Below, piece after piece: positions 50,036-59,242 of a stretch of 64,000 nucleotides of DNA. How positions within the stretch are numbered: position 1 is the first letter of the stretch; every line of letters starts with the position of its first letter. The notes below the pieces were generated by a model. That model was given only the letters and a program-made list of their open reading frames with translations. It searched no databases and was not told where the DNA came from. The stretch is from Clostridiales bacterium (GTDB lineage: Bacteria; Bacillota; Clostridia; Christensenellales; UBA1242). Position numbers and translations under genes: made by a program. The stretch covers positions 191,026 to 255,025 of the forward strand of contig SVHV01000001.1 in NCBI GenBank assembly GCA_015055605.1, written 5' to 3'.

Positions 50036-51508
50036 TTATTCTCCTATTGTTCTCTTAACTGCGAGGTGCCAGTTATGAAGAAGTTGTTGTCTGGTTGTTT
50101 TGTTCATTGTATTTTCATAAGTTTTCCCTACGATAAACTTATCTTTTACCTCTTGAATATTTGTAAGAGTTCCTAGTGATAGTGCTGTCATATATATTGT
50201 GCCTAGCACAGTACCTTCGCTAGTGTCAGTTTTTACTACATTTTTGTTGAGAATGTCAGATTGGAATTGCATTAAGAAGTCGTTTCTAGATACTCCGCCA
50301 TCTACTCTTAGTTCTTTAACTTTTGTAGTGCCATCATTCATACAATCGATAATATCATAAGTATTATAAGCCATACTTTCTAGTCCGGCTCTGATTATAT
50401 GTTCTCTTTTTGTACCTCTTGTTATTCCTGAAATATTACCTGTGCAGTATTGATTCCAGTAGGGAGCACCCATTCCAGTAAATGCTGGCACAAAATAAAC
50501 CCCATCTGTTGTTCCTATTTTTTTACAAATATCGCTAGATTCTTGATTGCTAGCTAGCATTTGCATATCGTCTATCATCCAGTTGATAATAGTACCTGCA
50601 TTAAAGATACTGCCTTCTAAAGCATAAGTTGTCTTGTTTCCTATAGTCCATGCGATAGTAGATAGTAGTTTATCATTATGAACTAGTTTATCTCCTGTAT
50701 TGGATAGAATGAAACAACCTGTTCCATAAGTTGCTTTTGCTAGGCCTTTTTCTACACAACCTAAACCAAATAGTGATGATTGTTGGTCTCCTAATATTGA
50801 GCCGATAGGTAATTCACCATATTTGGTATATGCTATACCTAATTCTTTTCCGTTAGAAACTACCTCTGGTAAAATGCTCTCAGGTATGCCAAAGAAGTCT
50901 AGAAGTTTTTTATCCCATGTTAAGGTTTTAATATTAAAGAGCATTGTTCTGCTAGCATTAGAAGAGTCTGTAATGAACTTTTCACCCTTAGTTAGTCTAA
51001 ATGCTAAGAATGAGTCTATTGTTCCTACACAAAGTCTATTTTGACTAAGTAGTTGTTTTGCCTTTGGAACATTATCTAGTACCCATTTAATTTTAGTAGC
51101 AGAGAAGTATGCGTCAACAATGAGGCCTGTTGTTTCTTTTATGTAGTTACGCATTTTTTTATTTATACTATCGCAATATTTTGCTGTTCTTCTACATTGC
51201 CATACTATTGACGGACAAATTGGCTCGCCAGTGTTTCTATCCCATGCTACTATACTTTCTCTTTGGTTAGTTATACCTATACCAATGATTTCATCAGCTT
51301 TAATTTTTGATTGACGAATAGCTGAAAGCATAGTTTTTTCTTGTACTTGCCATATTTCATTAGCATCATGTTCTACCCAGCCTGGCTTTGGAAAATACTG
51401 TTTAAATTTCTCATTTACAGCGATTACGATTTTATTTTCAACGGTATCGTAGATAACAGTTCTTGCTGAAGTAGTACCTTCATCTAAGCCTATAATATAT
51501 CTTTTCAT
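50036..51508 (-). CDS. glpK: Glycerol kinase
   Basis: 490 residues. N-terminal YIIGLDEGTTSARTVIYD, GITNQRES, WQCRRTAKYCD, GDQQSSLFG and VDGGVSRNDFLMQFQSDIL are the FGGY/GlpK motifs. Makes glycerol-3-phosphate from glycerol. GAGGTGA upstream of ATG 51508. Divergent from the glycerol-3-phosphate dehydrogenase genes, which would use its product. Confidence 0.95.
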   Translation of the reverse strand: MKRYIIGLDEGTTSARTVIYDTVENKIVIAVNEKFKQYFPKPGWVEHDANEIWQVQEKTMLSAIRQSKIKADEIIGIGITNQRESIVAWDRNTGEPICPSIVWQCRRTAKYCDSINKKMRNYIKETTGLIVDAYFSATKIKWVLDNVPKAKQLLSQNRLCVGTIDSFLAFRLTKGEKFITDSSNASRTMLFNIKTLTWDKKLLDFFGIPESILPEVVSNGKELGIAYTKYGELPIGSILGDQQSSLFGLGCVEKGLAKATYGTGCFILSNTGDKLVHNDKLLSTIAWTIGNKTTYALEGSIFNAGTIINWMIDDMQMLASNQESSDICKKIGTTDGVYFVPAFTGMGAPYWNQYCTGNISGITRGTKREHIIRAGLESMAYNTYDIIDCMNDGTTKVKELRVDGGVSRNDFLMQFQSDILNKNVVKTDTSEGTVLGTIYMTALSLGTLTNIQEVKDKFIVGKTYENTMNKTTRQQLLHNWHLAVKRTIGE

Positions 51509-51543
51509 TCATTCACCTCTATAGACTATTTCGTTATATTTTC

Positions 51544-51572
51544 AATATAACAAATCTCTCAAAATTAAGCAA
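51544..51572 (-). promoter_or_regulatory. Promoter of glpK-hydrolase
   Basis: Minus strand TTGCTT, 17 bases, TATATT. Confidence 0.55.
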
Positions 51573-51587
51573 TTACATTTATTATAT

Positions 51588-51616
51588 TTGACATAAAATA
51601 ATTATTTTTGTACGAT
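51588..51616 (+). promoter_or_regulatory. Promoter of the oxidoreductase operon
   Basis: TTGACA, 17 bases, TACGAT, divergent from the glpK promoter. Confidence 0.6.
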
Positions 51617-51666
51617 TATATTAATAAGATGGATTACTTATAAATACGAAACAATCGAGGTTGTAT

Positions 51667-53073
51667 ATGATTTTTGATGTTGCAATTTTAGGTGGAGGAG
51701 TGGTAGGAACTGCTATCCTTAATAAACTAACTAGATTAGGCAAAAAAGTAGTATTAATCGAAAAAGGTAGTGATGTTTCTGTTGGCACAACTAAGGCAAA
51801 TAGTGGCATAGTTCATGCAGGTTTTGATGCAAAGCCAGGCACTCTAAAGGCTAAACTAAATAAAAGAGGTGCAGAGATATATCCATCTCTTTGTAAAGAA
51901 TTAAATGTACCTTATATACAAAACGGTGCTTTGGTTATGGGTAGTGATATGTCTGCTGTTCAAGAATTGTATGATAGAGGCATTGAGAATGGGATAAGTG
52001 GTCTAGAGATACTAGATAGAGAGCAATTACTCACTAAACTTCCTAATATTACGGAAAATATTACTTGTGGACTATATGCAAAAACCTCTGGTATTGTGTC
52101 TCCATATAAGATGGCGATAGCTCTTGCCGAAGAGAGTGTTATTAATGGTGCACAGGTTGTATTTAACTTTGATACAAAGTCTTTTGCAAAATTAGATAAA
52201 GGATATGCTTTGTCTGATGGTAAAAGCAAAATTTTAGCTAAGAAGATTATATTAGCAGTTGGTGGTGACCACAATACTGTTGCCAAAGTGTTTGGTGCTA
52301 CAGAGTATCCGATAGAGTATAGAAGAGGAGAGTATTATCTACTTGATAAGGGTGCTATGGATACTGACGGGCACACAATATTCCCTTTGCCAACTAAACA
52401 TAGCAAAGGTATACTTATTTCTCCGACAGTTTCTAATAACTATATTGTCGGACCAACATCGACTAGTACAGATTCTAATAGTACAGTTACTACAAAAGAT
52501 GGCTTGGAAGAGATTGCGAGTAAATCTGGGGAGATGCTTAACAATGTTAATCTTAGGAAGAATATCAGAGTTTTCTCTGGTGTTAGAACTGTAATAGGTA
52601 GTGATTTTGTAATAGAAAAAGACAAAAATAACGAAGATATAATCAATGTAACAGGTATATGTTCACCAGGGCTTACAGCTGCACCTGCAATCGCAGAGAT
52701 GGTGGTAGAGATTTTAGGCTGTGATGGAAAAGAAAAAACAGGTTTAAAAAGACTTACTCCTAAGGTTCACATCAATAAGTTATCTACAAAGGAGCTAGAC
52801 AATCTTATTAAGAAAGACGGTAACTATGGTAAAATAGTTTGTAGATGCGAGATGGTTAGTGAGGCAGAAATCATAGAGGCTATTAATTCTCCTCTTAAAC
52901 CTATGTCTGTTGATGCTGTGAAAAGAAGAACTAGAGCAGGAATGGGCAGGTGTCAAGGGGGATTCTGTTTCTCAAGAGTAATGGAATTAATCGCTAGAGA
53001 ACATAACATTTCTATTGATGATGTTACAAAAGAAAATCAAGGTAGTAGAATAATTATCGGAGATATTGATTAA
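51667..53073 (+). CDS. GlpA-like FAD-dependent glycerol-3-phosphate dehydrogenase
   Basis: 468 residues from ATG 51667 (GAGG 6 bases upstream; an in-frame TTG at 51661 abuts it). N-terminal DVAILGGGVVGTAILNKL binds FAD, with the DAO fold and GVRT, and a C-terminal BFD-type [2Fe-2S] domain with CRCEMVSEAEI and GRCQGGFC. This composition, followed by an FAD oxidoreductase and a DUF1667 protein, is the anaerobic glycerol-3-phosphate dehydrogenase unit of Firmicutes. Oxidises glycerol-3-phosphate to dihydroxyacetone phosphate; electron acceptor unknown. Confidence 0.85.
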   Translation: MIFDVAILGGGVVGTAILNKLTRLGKKVVLIEKGSDVSVGTTKANSGIVHAGFDAKPGTLKAKLNKRGAEIYPSLCKELNVPYIQNGALVMGSDMSAVQELYDRGIENGISGLEILDREQLLTKLPNITENITCGLYAKTSGIVSPYKMAIALAEESVINGAQVVFNFDTKSFAKLDKGYALSDGKSKILAKKIILAVGGDHNTVAKVFGATEYPIEYRRGEYYLLDKGAMDTDGHTIFPLPTKHSKGILISPTVSNNYIVGPTSTSTDSNSTVTTKDGLEEIASKSGEMLNNVNLRKNIRVFSGVRTVIGSDFVIEKDKNNEDIINVTGICSPGLTAAPAIAEMVVEILGCDGKEKTGLKRLTPKVHINKLSTKELDNLIKKDGNYGKIVCRCEMVSEAEIIEAINSPLKPMSVDAVKRRTRAGMGRCQGGFCFSRVMELIAREHNISIDDVTKENQGSRIIIGDID

Positions 53074-54296
53074 TGAAGAAATATGATGTTGTAATTATAG
53101 GTGGTGGTCCTGCTGGTATGGCTGCAGCAATAGAATGTAGCAAAACTGGTGCAAAGACTCTACTAGTCGAGAGAGATTGTAGGTTAGGTGGTATACTTAA
53201 TCAATGTATACATAATGGTTTTGGATTACACTACTTCAAGGAAGAATTGACAGGTCCGGAATATGCTAGTAGATTTGAGGCATTACTTAGGGAAACTAAT
53301 GTTGATATTATGTTAAATACATTTGTGACTAAGGTAGATGGAAAAAAACTCACAATCATTAATGATGAAGGTGCTACAGATATTGAGCCAAAAGCAGTTG
53401 TCTTTGCCATGGGTTGTAGAGAAAAGACTGCTGGTAGTATTAAACTAAATGGAACTAGACCTGCTGGAATTATGACTGCAGGACAAGTTCAGAAATTAGT
53501 GAATTTCTATGGTAAATTACCTGGTAAAAAAGCAGTAATTTTAGGTAGTGGTGATATTGGTCTAATAATGGCAAGAAGACTTACATTTGAAGGTGCTAAG
53601 GTCGATATGGTACTAGAGATAATGTCATCTTCGAGTGGGCTACCTAGAAATATTAGACAATGCTTAGAAGATTACAATATTCCTATTTATTACAATACAA
53701 CTATTACAGAGGTTATAGGTAAAGATAGAGTAGAGGGTATCAAGTATGCTCAGGTAGACAAGGACTTCAATATTATCAAAGAAACAGAGAAATATATTGA
53801 CTGTGATTTAGTGGTATTATCTGTAGGGCTTGCTCCTGAATTTGATATTGTAAAGGACCCAGTTATAAACCCTATTACATCAGGATTTGTTGTTAATGAA
53901 TTTAGAGAGTGTAGAGAGGGTGTATTTGCTTGTGGTAATGTTCTACAAGTACATGACCTAGTTGATAATGTAACAGCAGAAAGTATAACTGCTGGTAGAA
54001 ATGCTGGTCTATATGCTTTAGGCAAATTAGATAGGGGTGCTGAACATAAAGTTATTGTGGGAGATGGTATTAGGTATACTGTTCCTAGCACATACTTTGA
54101 GGGCGATAATGATGTAGAGGTCTTCTTTAGAGTTAGTAAAAAATTTAAAGATGTCGAGATTGTTGCTACTGTTGATGGGGTTGATGTAAAGAAAAAGCCT
54201 GTCATTGCTCTTAATCCAGGTGAAATGACAAGCCTTATTGTAAATAAAAATGGTTTAAAATCAGATATGACAATATCTATTAGGGAGAGAAAATGA
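53073..54296 (+). CDS. FAD/NAD(P)-dependent oxidoreductase, second subunit
   Basis: 407 residues; starts on the last A of the previous stop (TAATG). KYDVVIIGGGPAGMAAAIE binds FAD and VILGSGDIGLIMARRL is a second dinucleotide site; CGNVLQVHDLVD at about 290 closes the flavin site. A conserved sibling of the GlpA-like gene: the pair plus DUF1667 passes electrons on from the G3P dehydrogenase. It has a C-terminal extra domain of about 80 residues. Partner specificity is inferred from the operon. Confidence 0.82.
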   Translation: MKKYDVVIIGGGPAGMAAAIECSKTGAKTLLVERDCRLGGILNQCIHNGFGLHYFKEELTGPEYASRFEALLRETNVDIMLNTFVTKVDGKKLTIINDEGATDIEPKAVVFAMGCREKTAGSIKLNGTRPAGIMTAGQVQKLVNFYGKLPGKKAVILGSGDIGLIMARRLTFEGAKVDMVLEIMSSSSGLPRNIRQCLEDYNIPIYYNTTITEVIGKDRVEGIKYAQVDKDFNIIKETEKYIDCDLVVLSVGLAPEFDIVKDPVINPITSGFVVNEFRECREGVFACGNVLQVHDLVDNVTAESITAGRNAGLYALGKLDRGAEHKVIVGDGIRYTVPSTYFEGDNDVEVFFRVSKKFKDVEIVATVDGVDVKKKPVIALNPGEMTSLIVNKNGLKSDMTISIRERK

Positions 54297-54619
54297 AATT
54301 AGTTTGTATCAAGTGTCCTAGAGGTTGTGAATTAGATGTAGATGGCGAAAATATTACAGGTAACTTTTGTCCTAGAGGTATTGATTATGCTAGGGAAGAA
54401 TTAACATGTCCTATGAGAACTGTTACTGCTTTGGTAAAAGTAAAAGATACCGTTGTGCCTGTAAAGACAGATAAGGAAGTTCCTAAAGCACAAGTATTTA
54501 AAGTTTTGGAAGAGATAGCTAAAGTACATCTAAACGATACTAAGTTAGGTCAAGTTATTCTAAAAAATGTTGCTGGTACTGATGCTAATGTTATTGTAAC
54601 TGGTAATAAATACAAATAA
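54293..54619 (+). CDS. DUF1667 protein of the G3P dehydrogenase operon
   Basis: 108 residues overlapping the previous gene by 4 bases (ATGA). N-terminal CIKCPRGCELDV plus NFCPRG and TCPMRT give five cysteines that likely hold a metal cluster, the DUF1667 hallmark. Always found with the two flavoproteins; probable electron-transfer or assembly subunit. Confidence 0.88.
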   Translation: MKLVCIKCPRGCELDVDGENITGNFCPRGIDYAREELTCPMRTVTALVKVKDTVVPVKTDKEVPKAQVFKVLEEIAKVHLNDTKLGQVILKNVAGTDANVIVTGNKYK

Positions 54620-54644
54620 AAATAGTTTTTTATAAATATAATTT

Positions 54645-54681
54645 AAGCTCCTTTGCATATAATACATGAAAGGGGCTTTTT
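54645..54681 (+). terminator. Terminator whose 3' arm holds the next gene's ribosome site
   Basis: AGCTCCTTT pairs with AAAGGGGCT (one T-G) plus CAT/ATG inside, then five T running to the ATG. GGGG in the 3' arm is the only SD candidate for the gene at 54682, so read-through RNA would hide it. A -10-like TATAAT (54658-54663) lies in the loop. Confidence 0.6.
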
Positions 54682-55401
54682 ATGTGGGAAATGACATTAA
54701 TAGGAGAGGAGAGAGACTTCCTTTACTTTTCTCAGTTGCGTGATACGATAATTGCTTTGAAATTAGATGCCTACATATCTATAGGTGTTAATGGTAATCT
54801 ATACTTTAGTATTGCATCTAAAGAAGACTTAACTGGTCGTCTTGACTATTATATATATGAGGCAATTATTAAAATTGCAAAGAGAGATTTTTTACTAGAA
54901 AATTTAGATTGTGTTGGTAAAGATAGTCTTTTTGATGATTTTTTATTAACAAGCATGATTTATATAGATTTGCCACAGGAGGTAGATTATGCGAAATATT
55001 CTACAAAACTCCAAAAAATTACTCATGTCAGGTCTTTTTTGAGATTTAGGTTGTCTGGACTAATATCTATTTGGCAAGATATGATTAGGGACTTAAATTT
55101 ATCTATTGATAGAAACAAAAATGGAACTATATATCTAGATTATCTTAAGTTTTTAGCAAACACATCGGAGCCTACTTATGATGTAATATATCTAAATAAA
55201 GATGCTCAAGAAATTTTTTTAGTAGATAATAAAAGTCGCAGTATAAAAAAGATTAATAGTAAAGATGAGGTGGATGTTATAGTAAATTTAATTATATTTT
55301 CTCCCAAAAAAATCATTATTAATTCGGTAGATATTTTGAGTGATAGACTATGTAATATGATTAAGTACATATTTCCAGACAGGGTCTGTTTAGTTTTGTA
55401 A
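54682..55401 (+). CDS. YtxC-like sporulation protein
   Basis: 239 residues. HVRSFLRFRLSGLISIWQDMI..L, IDRNKNGTIYLDYLKFLANTSEPTYDVIYL at about 110-165 and the final strands fit the YtxC family, whose gene also lies just upstream of thrS in Bacillus. The N-terminal 80 residues are variable. Role in sporulation is suggested by the family name only; there is no catalytic motif. Start ATG with GGGG 6 bases before it inside a terminator stem. Confidence 0.65.
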   Translation: MWEMTLIGEERDFLYFSQLRDTIIALKLDAYISIGVNGNLYFSIASKEDLTGRLDYYIYEAIIKIAKRDFLLENLDCVGKDSLFDDFLLTSMIYIDLPQEVDYAKYSTKLQKITHVRSFLRFRLSGLISIWQDMIRDLNLSIDRNKNGTIYLDYLKFLANTSEPTYDVIYLNKDAQEIFLVDNKSRSIKKINSKDEVDVIVNLIIFSPKKIIINSVDILSDRLCNMIKYIFPDRVCLVL

Positions 55402-55416
55402 TTTTTAAGTTTATAC

Positions 55417-55445
55417 TTGACAAAACAAATATTATTTATTAAAAT
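55417..55445 (+). promoter_or_regulatory. Promoter of thrS
   Basis: TTGACA, 17 bases, TAAAAT, start near 55452 so the T-box leader is about 300 bases. Confidence 0.8.
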
Positions 55446-55451
55446 TAACTC

Positions 55452-55712
55452 ATAGATTTGCAAATGCAAACTATACATCTAAATAACACGAAGATAAAAG
55501 ACAAGTAGTAAGTAGACAATATTTATACAGAGAGTGAGGGCAGGTGAGAGCCTCGCAAAATACCTACAGACGAAACCACTTTTTGAGTGTCAGGAGTCTT
55601 CCCTGTAAAGAAGATATAAGAGTGGACTTAAAAGATATTTTTAAGCCAAATAAGGTGGAACCACGGGTAGAATTCTCGTCCTTATGTATTTTACATAGGG
55701 ATTTTTTTATTT
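55452..55712 (+). promoter_or_regulatory. Threonine T-box riboswitch
   Basis: Leader with T-box motif AAGGTGGAACCACGGG (55652-55667). AAGG can pair with CCTT to form the antiterminator, while TCCTTATGTA pairs with TACATAGGGA and a T-run (55702-55708) to form the terminator. AGTAAGTAGA near the 5' side matches the AGUA box. The specifier is read as ACC (Thr) at 55575-55577, followed by A. Uncharged tRNA-Thr would favour thrS expression. Confidence 0.9.
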
Positions 55713-55748
55713 GAAAAATCCTAATAAAAAAGACTAAAGGAGAAAAAA

Positions 55749-57518
55749 ATGAGTGAAGTAGAAGAAAAACAAATGATGTATAGACATAGTATGAGCCATG
55801 TTCTAGCAAAAGCCGTAAAAGAGTTGTTTGGAAAAGACAAAGTTAAACTTGCTATCGGTCCTGCTATTGATAATGGTTTCTATTATGACTTTGACATTGC
55901 TTCATCAATTACTAATGATGATGTTGCAAAAATCGAAGAAAAAATGAAAGAAGTTATTGCTAGAAATGAGGACTTTAAGAGAGTGGAGCTTTCTAGAGCA
56001 GAGGCTCTTGAGATGTTCAAAGATGAGCCGTATAAAGTAGAGCTTATCAATGATTTGGCTGAAGAAGAGACAATCTCTGCTTATTATTTAGGTGAGGATT
56101 TTATTGACCTTTGTAGAGGACCTCATGTTGAAAATACTAAGTATTTGAGGGGTTTTGCTTTCAAAATCAATAGAGTAAGTGGTGCATACTGGAAGGGTAG
56201 CGAGAAAAATAAAATGCTACAAAGAGTATATGTTTATGGATTCCTTGATAAAAATGACCTAAAGAAACATATTAACATGATAGAAGAGGCAATCAAGAGA
56301 GACCATAATAAATTAGGTAGAGAGTTGGGTTTATTTACAACTGTTGATTATATTGGACAAGGTTTACCTATTCTTCTTCCAAAGGGTGCTAGGATTGTTC
56401 AGTTACTTCAAAGATTCGTTGAAGATGAAGAGCAAAAGAGGGGTTGGTTACTAACAAAAACTCCATTTATGGCAAAAAGCGACCTTTATAAAATTTCTGG
56501 ACACTGGGACCATTACAAAGATGGTATGTTTATTTTGGGCGATGAAAATAAAGACAAAGAAGTATTTGCGCTTCGTCCTATGACTTGTCCATTCCAGTAT
56601 CAGGCTTATCTAAATGAGGCTAGGTCATACAAAGATTTGCCTCTTAGATACAATGAAACATCTACACTATTTAGAAATGAGGCAAGTGGTGAGATGCATG
56701 GTCTAATCAGAGTTAGACAATTTACTATCTCTGAAGGACACTTAATGTGTACTGCTGAGCAATTAGAAGGTGAGTTCAAAAATTGTCTAGAACTTGCAAT
56801 TTATATGCTAAAAACTTTAGGTTTATATGAAGATGCTTCTTATAGATTCTCACAGTGGGACCCAGATAATAGAGAAAAATATATTGGTACAGAAGAAGAG
56901 TGGAATGAAGTACAAGGCATGATGGGTAAAATCCTTGACAACCTAGAAGTTCCATATAAGATAGGTATCGGTGAGGCTGCATTCTATGGTCCAAAACTAG
57001 ATATACAAATTAAGAATGTTTGGGGAAAAGAAGATACCCTTATTACTATTCAGATTGACCCTATGATTGCTGAGAAATTTGGTATGGAATATACTGATAA
57101 AGATGGTTCAAAGAAAAATCCTTATATTATCCATAGAACTAGTATTGGTTGCTATGAAAGAACTCTTGCATATCTTATTGAGAAGTTTGCTGGTGCGTTC
57201 CCAACATGGCTTGCTCCAACTCAAGTAAAAATTCTTAATATTGCAGACTGTCATTTAGATTATGCAAACGAGGTTTGTGCTAAACTATCCAACTATGGTA
57301 TCAGAGTAGAAGTAGATGATAGAAATGAGAAAATCGGTAAAAAGATTAGAGATGCACAACTAGAGAAAGTTCCATATTCACTAATTGTTGGTGATAATGA
57401 AGTTGCTGAAGGTTCTGTTTCTGTAAGAAAGAGAAGTGTGGGAGATACTGGTGCTGTTAAGCTAGAAGACTTTATTGATAAAATTCTAAAAGAGATTAAT
57501 TCAAAAGCACTCAATTAA
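55749..57518 (+). CDS. thrS: Threonyl-tRNA synthetase lacking the TGS domain
   Basis: 589 residues; typical ThrS is about 640. It begins directly at the editing domain (YRHSMSHVLAKAV with HxxxH), so the N-terminal TGS domain of about 60 residues is missing. AAGGAG upstream and a T-box leader of proper length argue that 55749 is the true start. Core is intact: DLCRGPHV, motif 2 and 3 residues (ETSTLFRNEASGEMHGLIRVRQFT; IHRTSIGCYERTLAYLIE) and anticodon domain. Charges tRNA-Thr. Confidence 0.94.
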   Translation: MSEVEEKQMMYRHSMSHVLAKAVKELFGKDKVKLAIGPAIDNGFYYDFDIASSITNDDVAKIEEKMKEVIARNEDFKRVELSRAEALEMFKDEPYKVELINDLAEEETISAYYLGEDFIDLCRGPHVENTKYLRGFAFKINRVSGAYWKGSEKNKMLQRVYVYGFLDKNDLKKHINMIEEAIKRDHNKLGRELGLFTTVDYIGQGLPILLPKGARIVQLLQRFVEDEEQKRGWLLTKTPFMAKSDLYKISGHWDHYKDGMFILGDENKDKEVFALRPMTCPFQYQAYLNEARSYKDLPLRYNETSTLFRNEASGEMHGLIRVRQFTISEGHLMCTAEQLEGEFKNCLELAIYMLKTLGLYEDASYRFSQWDPDNREKYIGTEEEWNEVQGMMGKILDNLEVPYKIGIGEAAFYGPKLDIQIKNVWGKEDTLITIQIDPMIAEKFGMEYTDKDGSKKNPYIIHRTSIGCYERTLAYLIEKFAGAFPTWLAPTQVKILNIADCHLDYANEVCAKLSNYGIRVEVDDRNEKIGKKIRDAQLEKVPYSLIVGDNEVAEGSVSVRKRSVGDTGAVKLEDFIDKILKEINSKALN

Positions 57519-57526
57519 AAAATAAG

Positions 57527-57567
57527 AAGATATATGTCTATAATTGTTAGGCATATATCTTTTTTTG
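57527..57567 (+). terminator. Terminator of thrS
   Basis: AAGATATATG and CATATATCTT, 10 bp, 15-base loop, T-run. Confidence 0.82.
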
Positions 57568-57648
57568 TGATGTGTATATATCTATATAATTTATTATATA
57601 TGTATAATATTATAATAATAATATAAAAAAAATTTTCACAAATTTTAG

Positions 57649-57677
57649 TTGTCTAATGTTTTTTTAGTATGTATAAT
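57649..57677 (+). promoter_or_regulatory. Promoter of comM-dprA-topA operon
   Basis: TTGTCT, 17 bases, TATAAT. Confidence 0.65.
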
Positions 57678-57707
57678 GAAGGGTAGATTGATTTATAAAG
57701 GAAGATT

Positions 57708-59240
57708 ATGTTAGCGAGTGTTAAAAGTTATGGTCTTAATGGTATCAGTGGTTATTTAATCAAGTGTGAAGTTGATATTAATAGAGGTTTACCTGGATAT
57801 GATATCGTAGGACTAGTAGGTACTGCAACAAAAGAAAGTAAGGAGAGAGTTAAGTCTGCTATCAAGAATAGTGGACTGAAGTATCCTATAGAAAAGATTA
57901 CCGTTAATCTTGCTCCTGCAGATACAAAAAAAGATGGGCCTGTATATGACTTGCCTATTGCTTTAGGTATACTTTCTGCAATGGGACAGGTAGATGTTGA
58001 TAAACTATCTAAATATATTGTATTAGGTGAATTAGGACTAAGTGGTGAGGTTAGAAAGGTAAATGGTGTTTTACCTATATTAATTTCTGCTAGGCAAGAT
58101 GGTTATACTAAGGTGATTATGCCTAAGGAAAACTGCATTGAGGCTAGTTTTATAGAGGGTATGACTATATACGGTGTATCAAATATAAAAGAGGCTGTTG
58201 ATTTTATTAATAATGAAATTGAACTTAGTCCTATTGCATATACTGATTTTGATACAATTAAACAAAACAAAAAGAAAAGTTTAGACTTTAAATATGTAAA
58301 AGGGCAGGCTCAGGCAAAGAGGGCTCTTGAGATTGCTGCTGCTGGTGGACATAATGTTTTAATGATAGGTCCTCCTGGTAGTGGAAAGACAATGCTTGCT
58401 AAATGTTTTCCAAGCATTCTTCCAGAACTTACATTTGATGAGGCTCTAGAAGTTACTAAGATACATAGTATTGCTGGTGTTTTAGATAGTAAAGAGGGAA
58501 TTGTAACTACTAGACCTATTAGGTCACCACATCACACAGCGACCACCCTTTCTCTAACTGGTGGAGGCAGACTCGCTAAGCCTGGTGAGATTAGTCTAGC
58601 ACATACTGGAGTTTTATTCTTAGATGAAATGCCTGAATATAGTAGGAATAGCCTAGAAACTCTAAGACAACCTTTAGAAGATGGAGTGATTACTATTACA
58701 AGAGTAGAGAGTGCAATAGAATATCCAGCCAACTTTACTCTTATTGCTAGTATGAATCCTTGTCCTTGTGGTAATTATGGTTCTAAGGATAAAGAGTGTA
58801 AGTGTAATCCTAATGTGATTAAGAAATATCTAAACAAACTTTCTGGACCTCTTATGGATAGAATTGATATGCATATTGAGGTAGATAGTGTTACTTATGA
58901 CGAACTTAGGAGTGAAGACCTAGAAGAGCCTAGTGAGAGTATAAAGTCGAGAGTAGACAAGGCAAGAGATATTCAGGTACAGAGATACAAAGATAGTGGA
59001 ATATTCTCTAATGCAAAAATGAGTGACCACTTGCTAAAGAAATATTGTAGGGTTTCAAAAGAGAGTGAGACCATGCTTAGAATGGCGTTTGATAGATTAA
59101 ATCTAAGTGCTAGAGCCTATAGTAGGATACTGAAGGTTGCTAGAACAATTGCAGATTTAGATGGGTCAGAGAATATAAAAGATGAACATATTATTGAGGC
59201 GATTTCTTATAGGTCTCTCGATAATAAATATTGGGGATAA
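57708..59240 (+). CDS. comM: ComM/YifB-type AAA ATPase (Mg-chelatase-like)
   Basis: 510 residues. N-terminal SVKSYGLNGISGYLIKCEVD and GLPGYDIVG (Lon-like half), then Walker A IGPPGSGKTMLAK near 220, RPIRSPHHT, HTGVLFLDEMPEY and the C-terminal part. In the transformation system ComM is a branch-migration helicase; it is paired with dprA, which follows and overlaps. AAGGAAG before ATG. Confidence 0.93.
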   Translation: MLASVKSYGLNGISGYLIKCEVDINRGLPGYDIVGLVGTATKESKERVKSAIKNSGLKYPIEKITVNLAPADTKKDGPVYDLPIALGILSAMGQVDVDKLSKYIVLGELGLSGEVRKVNGVLPILISARQDGYTKVIMPKENCIEASFIEGMTIYGVSNIKEAVDFINNEIELSPIAYTDFDTIKQNKKKSLDFKYVKGQAQAKRALEIAAAGGHNVLMIGPPGSGKTMLAKCFPSILPELTFDEALEVTKIHSIAGVLDSKEGIVTTRPIRSPHHTATTLSLTGGGRLAKPGEISLAHTGVLFLDEMPEYSRNSLETLRQPLEDGVITITRVESAIEYPANFTLIASMNPCPCGNYGSKDKECKCNPNVIKKYLNKLSGPLMDRIDMHIEVDSVTYDELRSEDLEEPSESIKSRVDKARDIQVQRYKDSGIFSNAKMSDHLLKKYCRVSKESETMLRMAFDRLNLSARAYSRILKVARTIADLDGSENIKDEHIIEAISYRSLDNKYWG

Positions 59241-59242
59241 TT

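Noticed and set aside
53750..54205. 151-codon minus-strand frame inside the FAD oxidoreductase gene
   Set aside because: Shadow of a clear gene, with serine/threonine-rich noise composition and no start signals.
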